From Microcoleaceae cyanobacterium UBA9251 (GTDB lineage: Bacteria; Cyanobacteriota; Cyanobacteriia; Cyanobacteriales; Microcoleaceae), in contig DPLL01000169.1 in assembly GCA_003542015.1 (NCBI GenBank), forward strand, positions 12,551 to 22,558: a stretch of DNA of 10,008 nt, given 5' to 3'. Shown one piece after another: positions 1-6,248 of the stretch. The stretch's first letter is position 1. The number at the start of each line of letters is the position of its first letter. The notes below the pieces were generated by a model that had not been told where the DNA came from, did not search any database, and saw only the letters and a program-made list of their open reading frames with translations. Made by a program: the position numbers and the translations under genes.

Positions 1-772
1 TAGTTGTGGACATTGACAGTATCGAAATAACTAGGAATTTCCTGCAAAGCAAAAGCAGGCCAATTGCTGCCACAGTTTTCGGGCCGTGGATGCGGTAAGT
101 GCGCGCAGGCAAATAAGTTTTGTAAACAAAGTCGATCGCATCAGACGCCACTTTCACCAACTCAAAATAATCCGCCCTAGTCCCCCCCAACCCTGAGCGC
201 GATGATCCGGTTCGTTGTGAATTTCCCAATCATCAACCCGGTAATCATTGCGAACATTCAGCCAATAAACCGTAGCAAAAACCTGTTCCCACCACTCATT
301 CCAATCTTCTTGATTGCGGGGCGGATTCAGTTGCATAACCCAACTAGGTTTCCAGCTATTGTCAACATTCCGAATACTTACAACCGGGCGAATATTAGCT
401 TGTTTAAGACTACTAAAAATAGTCCTGGCATTGCCTTCCCAAACAGTACCGGGTTTTCCCGACCACCAATAATCGCTACCCTTGGGCGGCTCTGTCATAA
501 TCTTATCCCAATGCGCTCAATTAATCATATTTGGATTTGCCTTAATTTGGGATTTCAGGCCAACCGTATTTACCGTCGTCGTCTTCCGGCTCCCATCGAG
601 ACATCCCGCCGTAAATGCGGTATGTATTAATTCCCAAATCTTGCAAATCTTTGATGTCAAAGTTGATATTGCCCTCCACAGCACCGATGTAGCGAGTGCT
701 AACACCCGCAGCAGTGCCGGAGATTTTAATTGTTTCGATGTTTTGAGGAAAACTTGTTGTTCCGCTGAACAA
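1..772 (-). pseudogene. Decayed clan GH-A-type glycoside hydrolase (5' part, runs off the left edge)
   Basis: Reading leftward, one protein can be followed through three reading frames. Segment one (772 to about 545) holds LQDLGINTYRIYGGMSRWEP. After a frameshift near 545 the next frame continues with IKANPNMIN, meets TGA at 517-519 where Trp would fit (MIN-stop-AHWDKIMTEP), then reads on through VDDWEIHNEPDHRAQGWGG. A second shift falls in a run of seven C at 182-188 and a third near 65, after which NWPAFALQEIPSYFDTVNVHN reaches the window edge. The Asn-Glu-Pro tripeptide (about 208-219) after a beta-strand is typical of the acid/base glutamate of clan GH-A hydrolases such as GH5 and GH39; the family is my inference. 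TTG at 772 is only the first possible start, with an in-frame stop just upstream and no signal peptide in frame. The lesions indicate a pseudogene; single-base assembly errors could explain the shifts but less easily all four. Confidence 0.7.
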
Positions 773-868
773 CTCTAGGCTGAGGGCAATTCAAAGGCAG
801 AGCAACAAATTTAGAATTGTTGTTTTTGATAACACAGGGTTAATAACTAATGACTAACTGCCTAATAC

Positions 869-2161
869 CTACTGACTAATTAACTTCAACCGACGCTGAA
901 GTGCCCCCGCCGCCGTAGCAATTACGATCGCCAAAATCGGGTGCAGAGGCTCGCTGTGGCGAACTTCTGTATAAGTGAGTGCATGGATCGCAGTAAAATA
1001 GCCACAGACTGCCAACAGCGGCAAAAACTCCCGCCAGCGATGCCGCAAAACTATCATGCTCAAAGCAGCAATTATAGGCAAAATTCGCACCGCCAAAATA
1101 CAGACAATCTGTTGTAGCGAAAAGAATCGCCGCATTACACCCACATTAAACATAGCATGATCGGGCCAGTCGCTTACAGGGTTTCCAAACCAGAAAAAAA
1201 CTACCTTTTGCAAACAATACCAGAGATAGAGAGCAGGCTCGCGGAAGATTGAAGCGATCGCCCGTTTGGTAAAATAGCGATCGCCCTCAATTGTAAAAGC
1301 ATTGTGTCCCCCATTCCGAGCCGGATTAAGTTCTTCCTGCCAAATCTGAACTATATGACGTTTTGGCAGTTGTTCATAGGCCAAATGATAAAACTCTGGA
1401 CTTCCTTGCCACAGCAGCGCTGTAGAAACGCTGTAAATCAAAAAAGTCTTGTGAGTTCGATAATTGTGGTAAGTCCAAGGTGCAGTAATGATGATAATTG
1501 CGCCCAAATAAGCAACAAACAAAGCAATCTTGCGCTTAAAATGCCATTCGCGCGGCATCAATAGTGGCACAATTGCTGGAAACAACATCGCTGTCTGCCG
1601 GCAAAGATTCGTAATTGCCAACAGCGCACCTGCTAATGAAAAACTTTGCCACTGCGGCTGTTCCAATGCCCACAGCAAACCCAGCACGGTTAAAAGTATT
1701 AAAGGCGTGTATAAAATCTCTGTTTGCAGGCGCCTGACATGAAAAATGAGGGAGGGATCTATCGCCATTAATCCAGCCGCTACTAAGGAACTTTGAGCGC
1801 CAGTAAAACGCCGTGCCAGGATAAAAGTTAGCGGTATGGTTGTCGCCCCCAAAAAAGCTTGTACGTAGACTACAGATGCGGGAGAACGACCAAAAATTGC
1901 ATAGCATCCAGCCACAAAAAAGGGATAAACTGGCGTCCGGCCTGGTCTTTCAAAAAAATAACCGTTCAGCAGATCGTATGCGAAACGTTCATAGCCCGGT
2001 TCATCGCCTGTGAGACGGGCGGGGGTATCGGGTAGAGTTTGGTTGGTGCGCCACGCCACATAAAGGCGGAATGCCAGTCCCAGCAGCGTCAAAAAAATCA
2101 GCGCCCAGACAATTATGCGGTCATTTCTTTGTGGCTTCGCTTCTGATATGTCTGATGTCAT
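869..2161 (-). CDS. GT-C family glycosyltransferase, ArnT/PMT-like (GT39/GT83 type), polytopic membrane protein
   Basis: A 430-residue inner-membrane protein expected to move a sugar from a polyprenyl-phosphate donor onto an acceptor at the outer face of the membrane; donor and acceptor cannot be told from sequence. Around ten hydrophobic segments are visible, the first at about residues 17-36. The loop after it carries the acidic pair Asp53-Glu54 in TGDEPGYERFAYDLL, where GT-C enzymes keep their catalytic aspartate. It is followed by RPGRTPVYPFFVA (72-84), the 'R-P-P-x-Y-P' signature of PMT_2/ArnT-like proteins, and a second conserved acidic site at Gln146-Thr147-Glu148. Near the C-terminus RHSEPLHPILAIVIA resembles the usual late Arg...Pro motif. 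ATG at 2161 is used; no clear Shine-Dalgarno precedes it. The hydrolase pseudogene on the same strand lies 96 bases downstream, so the two may once have formed a surface-polysaccharide unit (inference). Confidence 0.8.
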   Translation of the reverse strand: MTSDISEAKPQRNDRIIVWALIFLTLLGLAFRLYVAWRTNQTLPDTPARLTGDEPGYERFAYDLLNGYFFERPGRTPVYPFFVAGCYAIFGRSPASVVYVQAFLGATTIPLTFILARRFTGAQSSLVAAGLMAIDPSLIFHVRRLQTEILYTPLILLTVLGLLWALEQPQWQSFSLAGALLAITNLCRQTAMLFPAIVPLLMPREWHFKRKIALFVAYLGAIIIITAPWTYHNYRTHKTFLIYSVSTALLWQGSPEFYHLAYEQLPKRHIVQIWQEELNPARNGGHNAFTIEGDRYFTKRAIASIFREPALYLWYCLQKVVFFWFGNPVSDWPDHAMFNVGVMRRFFSLQQIVCILAVRILPIIAALSMIVLRHRWREFLPLLAVCGYFTAIHALTYTEVRHSEPLHPILAIVIATAAGALQRRLKLISQ

Positions 2162-2431
2162 AAAAGTAACTGAGAAAATTTGATTTGCTCGCTCCCAATT
2201 TTTTAGGTCGGGGATGTCAAAAATTATATCCTTTCAGCTTCCATTTTTTGAGTCGCTCAAGTGCGATCGCAAAATCTCATCTAGTCGCCTCGTCTATGTA
2301 TTACCTAAGTATATTTGAGCGCAACAGCCTTAAGTAAAGACTATTTGCGAAATTTACACTAAAATTTATGACAAAATCATGATAATTATAAAGCCGATCG
2401 CCATCCGAGGAAAACTCATGTACGCTATCCT
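2162..2431. promoter_or_regulatory. Divergent intergenic region between the glycosyltransferase and GAF genes
   Basis: This 270-base, AT-rich stretch separates two divergently transcribed genes and so should hold a promoter for each. It contains one GCGATCGC (2263-2270). The last 80 bases are especially AT-rich (aatttacac, tgataattataaag around 2351-2391) and could hold the promoter of the GAF gene, but no pair of hexamers with good spacing stands out. A purine-rich CGAGGAAAA (2406-2414) ends seven bases before an ATG at 2418. Confidence 0.3.
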
Positions 2432-2435
2432 GTGA
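2418..2435 (+). CDS. Possible five-codon leader peptide (MYAIL) coupled to the GAF gene
   Basis: GAGG at 2407-2410 is the best ribosome binding site near the GAF gene, but it is placed for ATG 2418, which reads only Met-Tyr-Ala-Ile-Leu before TGA (2433-2435). That stop overlaps the GTG start of the GAF gene (2432-2434) in a GTGA arrangement typical of translational coupling. It may be a coupling leader, or the site may have served a longer first exon-like start before an indel. Function is inferred. Confidence 0.25.
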   Translation: MYAIL

Positions 2436-2956
2436 TAGTACCCATCTCAAGCATTAATACCATGTCTGGCGATCGCCTGCAAAAAATTGTTGACAGCTTG
2501 ACAGTTCGTCTCAAGCGCGACTACTTAGTAGAAAAATCCCTATCCGAGATTCAAGAAGTCTTGCAGAGCGATCGCGCCGTACTGTATCATTTTTACAGAC
2601 AGTGGCAGGGTCAAGTTACCTGCGAGATGTTAAGTGCGATCGAACTGTCAATTTTGGGATCAATCGGTGCTGACGAGTGTTTCAACGGCGAATACGCTGC
2701 TTTGTACGAAGCGGGTAGAGTCAGAGCAATTGCAGATATTGAAGTAGAACCAATTCACGAATGTCACCGAGATTTTCTGCGTAGCATGAAGGTGCGCGCT
2801 AATTTAGCCGTGCCAATTTTAACGGCGAAGGGGCTTTGGGGACTGTTAATTGCTCATCAGTGCAGCGGGCCCCGTACTTGGTTGCGATCGGAGATTGAAT
2901 TTATGGAGAAACAAGCACAAAATATGGCGATGTCTCCCACAATTCAAGATAGTTAA
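2432..2956 (+). CDS. Stand-alone cyanobacteriochrome-type GAF protein (DXCF subfamily)
   Basis: A 174-residue protein made of a single GAF domain (about residues 20-168) with no histidine kinase, GGDEF, methyl-accepting or other output domain. The N-terminal helix and VLQSDRAVLYHF (43-54), then ILGSIGADECFNGEYAALY (74-92), CHRDFLRSMKVRANLAVPIL (111-130) and LWGLLIAHQCS (135-145) follow the order seen in cyanobacteriochromes. Both signature sites are present: Asp81-Glu82-Cys83-Phe84 (DXCF) and the canonical bilin-attachment Cys111-His112. The two cysteines are 28 residues apart, the same spacing as Cys494 and Cys522 of TePixJ. A covalently bound bilin with blue-absorbing dark state and a green or teal photoproduct is therefore likely (inference from the subfamily). 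GTG 2432 is the longest start; ATG 2462 also leaves the domain whole, but neither has its own Shine-Dalgarno. Two GCGATCGC sites lie in the gene. It probably acts through a separate partner. Confidence 0.85.
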   Translation: MIVPISSINTMSGDRLQKIVDSLTVRLKRDYLVEKSLSEIQEVLQSDRAVLYHFYRQWQGQVTCEMLSAIELSILGSIGADECFNGEYAALYEAGRVRAIADIEVEPIHECHRDFLRSMKVRANLAVPILTAKGLWGLLIAHQCSGPRTWLRSEIEFMEKQAQNMAMSPTIQDS

Positions 2957-2964
2957 TCTTGAAT
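2942..2964. terminator. Perfect 9-bp stem-loop over the GAF stop codon, between convergent genes
   Basis: ATTCAAGAT (2942-2950) and ATCTTGAAT (2956-2964) are exact reverse complements around a 5-base loop. The loop holds most of the TAA stop codon (2954-2956) of the GAF gene. The end of the convergent ATPase gene is 43 bases away, so it could stop transcription from either side. No strong T-tract follows and the stem is AT-rich, so terminator function is tentative; a transcript-end stabiliser is equally possible. Confidence 0.4.
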
Positions 2965-3006
2965 CCCAGATTCTGCTTTGTAGTATTGAATGGTTTCAAC
3001 AGAACT

Positions 3007-4557
3007 TTAAGCTCTAATAACTGTAACCGATCGCCCCATTGGAGTATTATGAATCTCAGTTTTCAACCGTTCTTCCAGTTCCAGTGCATTCTCGCGGCGA
3101 TCGAATATTACCAACCAACCCGAATCTTGCCCCAATCTAGCCAGATATCCATCTAACTGTTCCAAACCTTTACTCAATGGATCGGCTTTTTTAGTCCGCC
3201 AAACTTTTAGTTCAATTCCCAATGTTACCTCACCGTAACGCAAACATAGATCCATGCGATCGCGCCCGATCGCATATTCCCGTTCCAAAGTTCCCCCACC
3301 ATTAATCACCCGATGCAGAAACGCCATCAACACCAAATGAGGGGCAATTTCAGGATAGGAAGCACTTTTGAGCAAGGGTTCGCCATGCTGTAACCAAAAT
3401 GCCATAAAAGTTTTCAGTAAAGCCTGAGTGTCTAATTTCCCCTCAGCCGTTAACCAACTCGGTGCAATTTGTGGCAATGAAGCCATTGGTGTTACAGTTA
3501 ATACACGGGGCAAAACTTCGCGATAAATTGGGTTGGCGATCGCTAATCCACCCTGACTATCCATCTTACACAAACCGAGATCAATTAAAAATTGAATATC
3601 ATCATTGGGCACATTTCCCAGTTCCAAACCTGCTAGCATGGGCTCAATAATCGCTTTAACTCGATTTTCTCTCAGTCGTTCTGCCAAACTATCCAGGTGC
3701 GTATCTTGGCGTTTGATTATAATTTCTTTAGATTCTAAAATATGTTCGGTGGTAATTGCGATCGATTCATCAGTAACTAATTCTTCTACGATTTCCTTAG
3801 CTAGGGCATTCACCAACCAAGGCTGTCCCTGAGTCAGTTCAAAGGCTAAAGCTGTTGCTTCCGGTGTAAAAACTTGTCCAGTATCTTCGGTATGTTGCGC
3901 GTAGAGTTCAGCAACTTCTTCGGCATTAAAATTGCGTAAAGTTAGCGATCGCACTTTAATATTAAACGGACTAGAAGTATTGAGTCTGTCGCTACCGCCC
4001 GCAGCGACTTTATAATCCCGAACATCCCGCAAACCGATTAAACCAACTGATTGAGGAAAAGCTTTAGGACGATTGGGATAAGCATCACGCAGTTGACGCA
4101 AAATGGAAATCAAAGCTTGGTCTTGCAGTGCATCAATTTCATCAATAAAGATTACCAAAGGACGAGGGGATGCTTGCGCCCAAAGACTCAGTGCATCGCC
4201 GATTCGCTGTCCCGATTCCAACGAAGGCCAAGCTGGAGGCTGTAATTCCTGGGGAAGTCGGATGGAAATCGCCCGTCGCCAAGCAGCCAGAATCGCTTTT
4301 TCAGCACCTGCAATGTCTTGACTGAAGGGTGCACCGACTTCCACCGACAGCATCACAGCGGTGTATTTTCCGCTATCGGTGAGTTGTTTGGCCAAAGCTA
4401 GCATGGCGGTGGTTTTACCCACTTGTCGGGGTGCATGAATAACGAAATAGTTGCGTTGAGCGATTAACCGTTCTAAGCCAGGTAAGCGCAGTGTTGGGGG
4501 TAGCACGTAATGAATGTCTGCTTGGCAGGGGCCTGCGGTATTGAACCAGCGTGGCAT
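3007..4557 (-). CDS. ATPase (AAA/STAND-like) with C-terminal PD-(D/E)XK nuclease-like domain
   Basis: A 516-residue two-part protein. The N-terminal half is a P-loop ATPase of the AAA-like type widespread as 'ATP-binding protein' in cyanobacteria: Walker A HAPRQVGKTT (41-50, Lys48, Thr49), Walker B LVIFIDEID (134-142, Asp139, Glu140) and a sensor-1-like LIGLRD (173-178). Residues 200-350 look helical, with a winged-helix-like part near IEPMLAGLELG. The C-terminal part has the layout of a PD-(D/E)XK nuclease: GRDRMDLCL (Asp436), GIELKVW (Glu449-x-Lys451) and KGLEQLDGYL (Gln467), comparable to the PDDEXK domains attached to AAA-ATPase-like proteins. Role and target are unknown; a part in DNA transactions or defence is inference only. 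ATG 4557 gives the common N-terminus MPRWFNTAGPCQ; no clear Shine-Dalgarno is present. The gene has no same-strand partner here. Three GCGATCGC sites lie in its distal two thirds. Confidence 0.8.
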   Translation of the reverse strand: MPRWFNTAGPCQADIHYVLPPTLRLPGLERLIAQRNYFVIHAPRQVGKTTAMLALAKQLTDSGKYTAVMLSVEVGAPFSQDIAGAEKAILAAWRRAISIRLPQELQPPAWPSLESGQRIGDALSLWAQASPRPLVIFIDEIDALQDQALISILRQLRDAYPNRPKAFPQSVGLIGLRDVRDYKVAAGGSDRLNTSSPFNIKVRSLTLRNFNAEEVAELYAQHTEDTGQVFTPEATALAFELTQGQPWLVNALAKEIVEELVTDESIAITTEHILESKEIIIKRQDTHLDSLAERLRENRVKAIIEPMLAGLELGNVPNDDIQFLIDLGLCKMDSQGGLAIANPIYREVLPRVLTVTPMASLPQIAPSWLTAEGKLDTQALLKTFMAFWLQHGEPLLKSASYPEIAPHLVLMAFLHRVINGGGTLEREYAIGRDRMDLCLRYGEVTLGIELKVWRTKKADPLSKGLEQLDGYLARLGQDSGWLVIFDRRENALELEERLKTEIHNTPMGRSVTVIRA

Positions 4558-4712
4558 AGGTTAATTGGGGTTAATGGGGTTGCTCTCAGTTTACTGTGTT
4601 GTTGTCGGAATGGCGTTCTATTATTAGGCGGGGGTTTGTATTAACTAATAGGGCTGGATCAGAATCTCAGCCAGAATTCCTAACTCTATAAGCAGATGTA
4701 AACTTAATGCCC

Positions 4713-4718
4713 TACAAT
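4713..4718 (+). promoter_or_regulatory. Candidate -10 element (TACAAT) for the helical-protein/protease pair
   Basis: TACAAT matches TATAAT at five of six positions and sits 31 bases before the ATG at 4750, leaving a short leader of about 25 bases. No good -35 hexamer lies 16-18 bases upstream, which many cyanobacterial promoters tolerate. It lies in the 192-base divergent gap between the ATPase gene and this pair; nothing else definite is seen there beyond an imperfect ggctg/cagcc inverted repeat near 4650-4672. Confidence 0.3.
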
Positions 4719-4749
4719 ATACACATCTATAACTTATCCTAAAAGCTTT

Positions 4750-4968
4750 ATGCCTTTTACTGAACTTGTTCCTCTTCTTAAAAAATTATCTCACGCCGAG
4801 AAGCTATTGCTACTCCATTTCCTAGTAGCTGAATTGCTGAAGGAATCTGGTTTAGTACCATTGAGTGATGGAGGAACACCCGCTAGTCAAGGGTTGTATG
4901 ATTCTTTTGAGGCTGCTTCTGTACTAGCAAGAGCATTGGCAGAAGAGAAGGTTGCAACGCATGGTTGA
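4750..4968 (+). CDS. Small helical protein of unknown function, first gene of a coupled pair with a retropepsin-like protease
   Basis: 72 residues, no enzyme motif. Residues 4-33 (TELVPLL...KLLLLHFLVAELLKE) read as one or two amphipathic leucine-rich helices. A Gly/Pro/Ser-rich middle (34-48) leads to a second conserved-looking helix, YDSFEAASVLARALAEEK (50-67). To my memory, similar small proteins with the 'YDSFEAA' ending precede retropepsin-like genes in many cyanobacteria; this was not checked here. The stop TGA (4966-4968) lies inside the start of the next gene (ATG at 4961, 8-base overlap), so the two are almost certainly translated together. It could be a partner, inhibitor or substrate of the protease, or the antitoxin-like half of a two-gene module; none of these is shown. 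ATG 4750 has no evident Shine-Dalgarno, fitting a short-leader transcript. Confidence 0.75.
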   Translation: MPFTELVPLLKKLSHAEKLLLLHFLVAELLKESGLVPLSDGGTPASQGLYDSFEAASVLARALAEEKVATHG

Positions 4969-5380
4969 TCGAGTTAGATTTGCCTTCACGGAGGTCGATC
5001 CAAGTCTTGGTGCATTAAGTACGCTTCCTTACCTGCCGATAGTTCTAACGTATCAAAATCAATCTCTGAGGGTATCAGGTTTATTAGACACAGGGTCTAG
5101 TGTAAACGTATTACCTTATGAGATGGGTTTAAGGTTGGGTGCTGTTTGGGAACGACAGAGGCTTTCAGTGCCGTTGGGAGGAAATTTGTCTAAGTTTGAA
5201 GCAAGAGCGGTGGTGATGACAGCAAATGTCGAGCAATTTCCGCCTGTGGAGTTGGCTTTTGCTTGGACAAAAGATCGAAATGCTCCATTAATTTTGGGAC
5301 ACATGAATTTCTTTCTAGCGTTTGATGTATGCTTTTATCGCTCTGAGTTAGCATTTGAAGTTAGCCCGAAAAGATATTGA
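4961..5380 (+). CDS. Retropepsin-like (clan AA) aspartic protease
   Basis: A 139-residue single-domain protein of the retroviral-protease fold. The catalytic motif is LLDTGSSVNVLP (41-52), with Asp43-Thr44-Gly45 as the active-site triad that works only in a homodimer. The second signature of the fold, the hydrophobic pair before glycine, is PLILG (109-113). The C-terminus FDVCFYRSELAFEV continues the expected beta-strands. No signal peptide or membrane segment is seen, so it should be cytosolic. I chose ATG 4961 over the TTG at 4952: a purine-rich agaagagaagg (4941-4951) lies nine bases upstream and the ATG gives an 8-base ATGGTTGA overlap with the preceding gene. Substrate unknown. Translational coupling to the 72-residue protein suggests the two products work together. 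Confidence 0.85.
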   Translation: MVDRVRFAFTEVDPSLGALSTLPYLPIVLTYQNQSLRVSGLLDTGSSVNVLPYEMGLRLGAVWERQRLSVPLGGNLSKFEARAVVMTANVEQFPPVELAFAWTKDRNAPLILGHMNFFLAFDVCFYRSELAFEVSPKRY

Positions 5381-5394
5381 CCAAAAGATGTAGT

Positions 5395-5448
5395 GTGCGT
5401 CAGGTGAGTTTCTTAAACTATTATTAAGGGTTTAAATATCTGACGCAC
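5395..5448. repeat. Inverted repeat / long hairpin downstream of the protease gene
   Basis: Outer arms GTGCGTCAG (5395-5403) and CTGACGCAC (5440-5448) are perfect 9-bp complements. A second inner pair, TTAAAC (5413-5418) and GTTTAA (5430-5435), lies in register, so the whole 54 bases can fold into one hairpin. It starts 14 bases after the protease stop codon. It may act as a transcript end for the pair. The GTGCG...CGCAC ends also resemble the GTGCGTTA...TAACGCAC palindromes scattered in cyanobacterial intergenic regions, so it may be a small mobile repeat (inference). Confidence 0.6.
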
Positions 5449-5503
5449 CTTACTAATTAGATCGGACTTGCACCTTTAATCTTCATCAAAGTTGATCGCT
5501 GAT

Positions 5504-6088
5504 TCATTCAAGCCAGAAAATGATTCTAACTTCTTCTGGATTGCCCAACTTGAGTAACTCTTCAATGAACCAGTCTACGCATCCTACAAACTCACGATAG
5601 CTTTGTACCCATGAAACCTCGGTGTCCCCTTCTTTTTTCCTAAAATAAACAGGCTCGTCATCTGGAAGAGCGTCCGGGAAAGAAGCTGAACTACAAAATA
5701 AATAAGCGTATTGACTTTTCACATACCCGGTACAGAGTGGAAATTTTCTGTCCCAATCATAATCAATCACCTCTTGAACCATGAACCAGGTGAGATAACT
5801 ATTTGGCCTGCTCGACCACCCATCATCTTCAAAATACTCCTTATAAACAGCATTCATATCCTTTGGAAAACCGCGTGGCTTGGAAAGAGGAACTATTTCT
5901 TCCGTATGTGCGAAATGGTAAATTGCGCGATGATGATAGCCGACCAAGGCAGCATATAACTCGTATGGCGTACCAGGACGCATATAACAAACAGGGATTT
6001 GCTTACCTTTTGACCATTTTGGCGTTGGAGTGGGTTCCCATTGATTATTTCTCCAAACTTCTGCGTAGAGGCTACTCGTCCTACTCAT
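5504..6088 (-). CDS. Conserved-looking hypothetical protein, soluble, function unknown
   Basis: 194 residues from ATG 6088; a GTG at 6097 would add three residues but lies inside the ribosome binding site. AGGTGAG (6093-6099) stands four bases before ATG 6088 and decides the start. No membrane segment, signal peptide or known catalytic motif is seen. The protein is rich in aromatic residues (about 13 Trp/Tyr in the first 110 residues). It has recognisable blocks: LYAEVWRNNQWEPTP near the N-terminus, YELYAALVGYHHRA, PLSKPRGFPKDMNAVYKEY, NSYLTWFMVQEVIDYDWD, and a C-terminal helix WFIEELLKLGNPEEVRIIFW. The layout (beta-strand plus 'NxxW', then 'RGxPxD', then 'SWLT-x-QE-x-x-x-YDW') recalls short hypothetical proteins found in both phages and bacteria, but I cannot name a family with confidence. 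It stands alone between an inverted repeat and uvrA. Confidence 0.7.
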   Translation of the reverse strand: MSRTSSLYAEVWRNNQWEPTPTPKWSKGKQIPVCYMRPGTPYELYAALVGYHHRAIYHFAHTEEIVPLSKPRGFPKDMNAVYKEYFEDDGWSSRPNSYLTWFMVQEVIDYDWDRKFPLCTGYVKSQYAYLFCSSASFPDALPDDEPVYFRKKEGDTEVSWVQSYREFVGCVDWFIEELLKLGNPEEVRIIFWLE

Positions 6089-6122
6089 ATCTCTCACCTA
6101 ACATCTGAATCGGCGTACTCAT
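6081..6122 (-). CDS. Possible 13-residue leader created by start-region duplication (MSTPIQMLGERYE)
   Basis: The outer copy of the 34-bp duplication keeps an ATG at 6122 followed by 13 codons and TAG (6081-6083). This stop overlaps the real start of the orphan gene (ATG 6086-6088) by a few bases, so ribosomes finishing the leader could restart there. In the outer copy the AGGTGAG binding site has become AGCTGAG, so its own translation may be weak. Whether it is translated is unknown. Confidence 0.25.
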   Translation of the reverse strand: MSTPIQMLGERYE

Positions 6123-6149
6123 ATCTCTCAGCTAACATCTGAATTGGCT
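6082..6149. repeat. Tandem 34-bp duplication over a ribosome binding site and start codon
   Basis: Copies 6082-6115 and 6116-6149 match at 31 of 34 positions (both begin tactcatatctctca). The inner copy carries the AGGTGAG site and ATG of the orphan gene on the minus strand; the outer copy keeps the ATG but has one change in the binding site. The period is not a multiple of three, so the outer ATG reads a different frame. Confidence 0.8.
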
Positions 6150-6248
6150 TGAGTTCATTATCTCGATCAACGTGATGCCCATTTAACTTCCAACCTCGCC
6201 AGACATTCTTTCAATAACACCCTCCTCCATGATTCAAGCAGTATAATT

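Noticed and set aside
202..630. 142-codon plus-strand reading frame
   Set aside because: It runs antisense to the glycoside hydrolase pseudogene, whose minus-strand translation shows recognisable enzyme motifs; the plus product has no plausible domain.
1536..1907. 123-codon minus-strand frame inside the glycosyltransferase
   Set aside because: It is an alternative frame of the glycosyltransferase gene, which has a complete membrane-protein reading through the same bases.
2959..3156. 65-codon plus-strand frame after the GAF gene, a possible lost output domain
   Set aside because: Most of it is antisense to the 3' end of the ATPase gene and it carries no output-domain motif, so it does not extend the photoreceptor.
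4558..4585. Short direct repeat (ttaattgggg / ttaatgggg) before the ATPase start
   Set aside because: Two imperfect 9-10 base units are too short to separate from chance and do not place a clear promoter or binding site.
5803..6108. 101-codon plus-strand frame opposite the orphan gene
   Set aside because: The minus-strand frame is longer, has a good ribosome binding site and conserved-looking blocks; the plus frame looks like its shadow.
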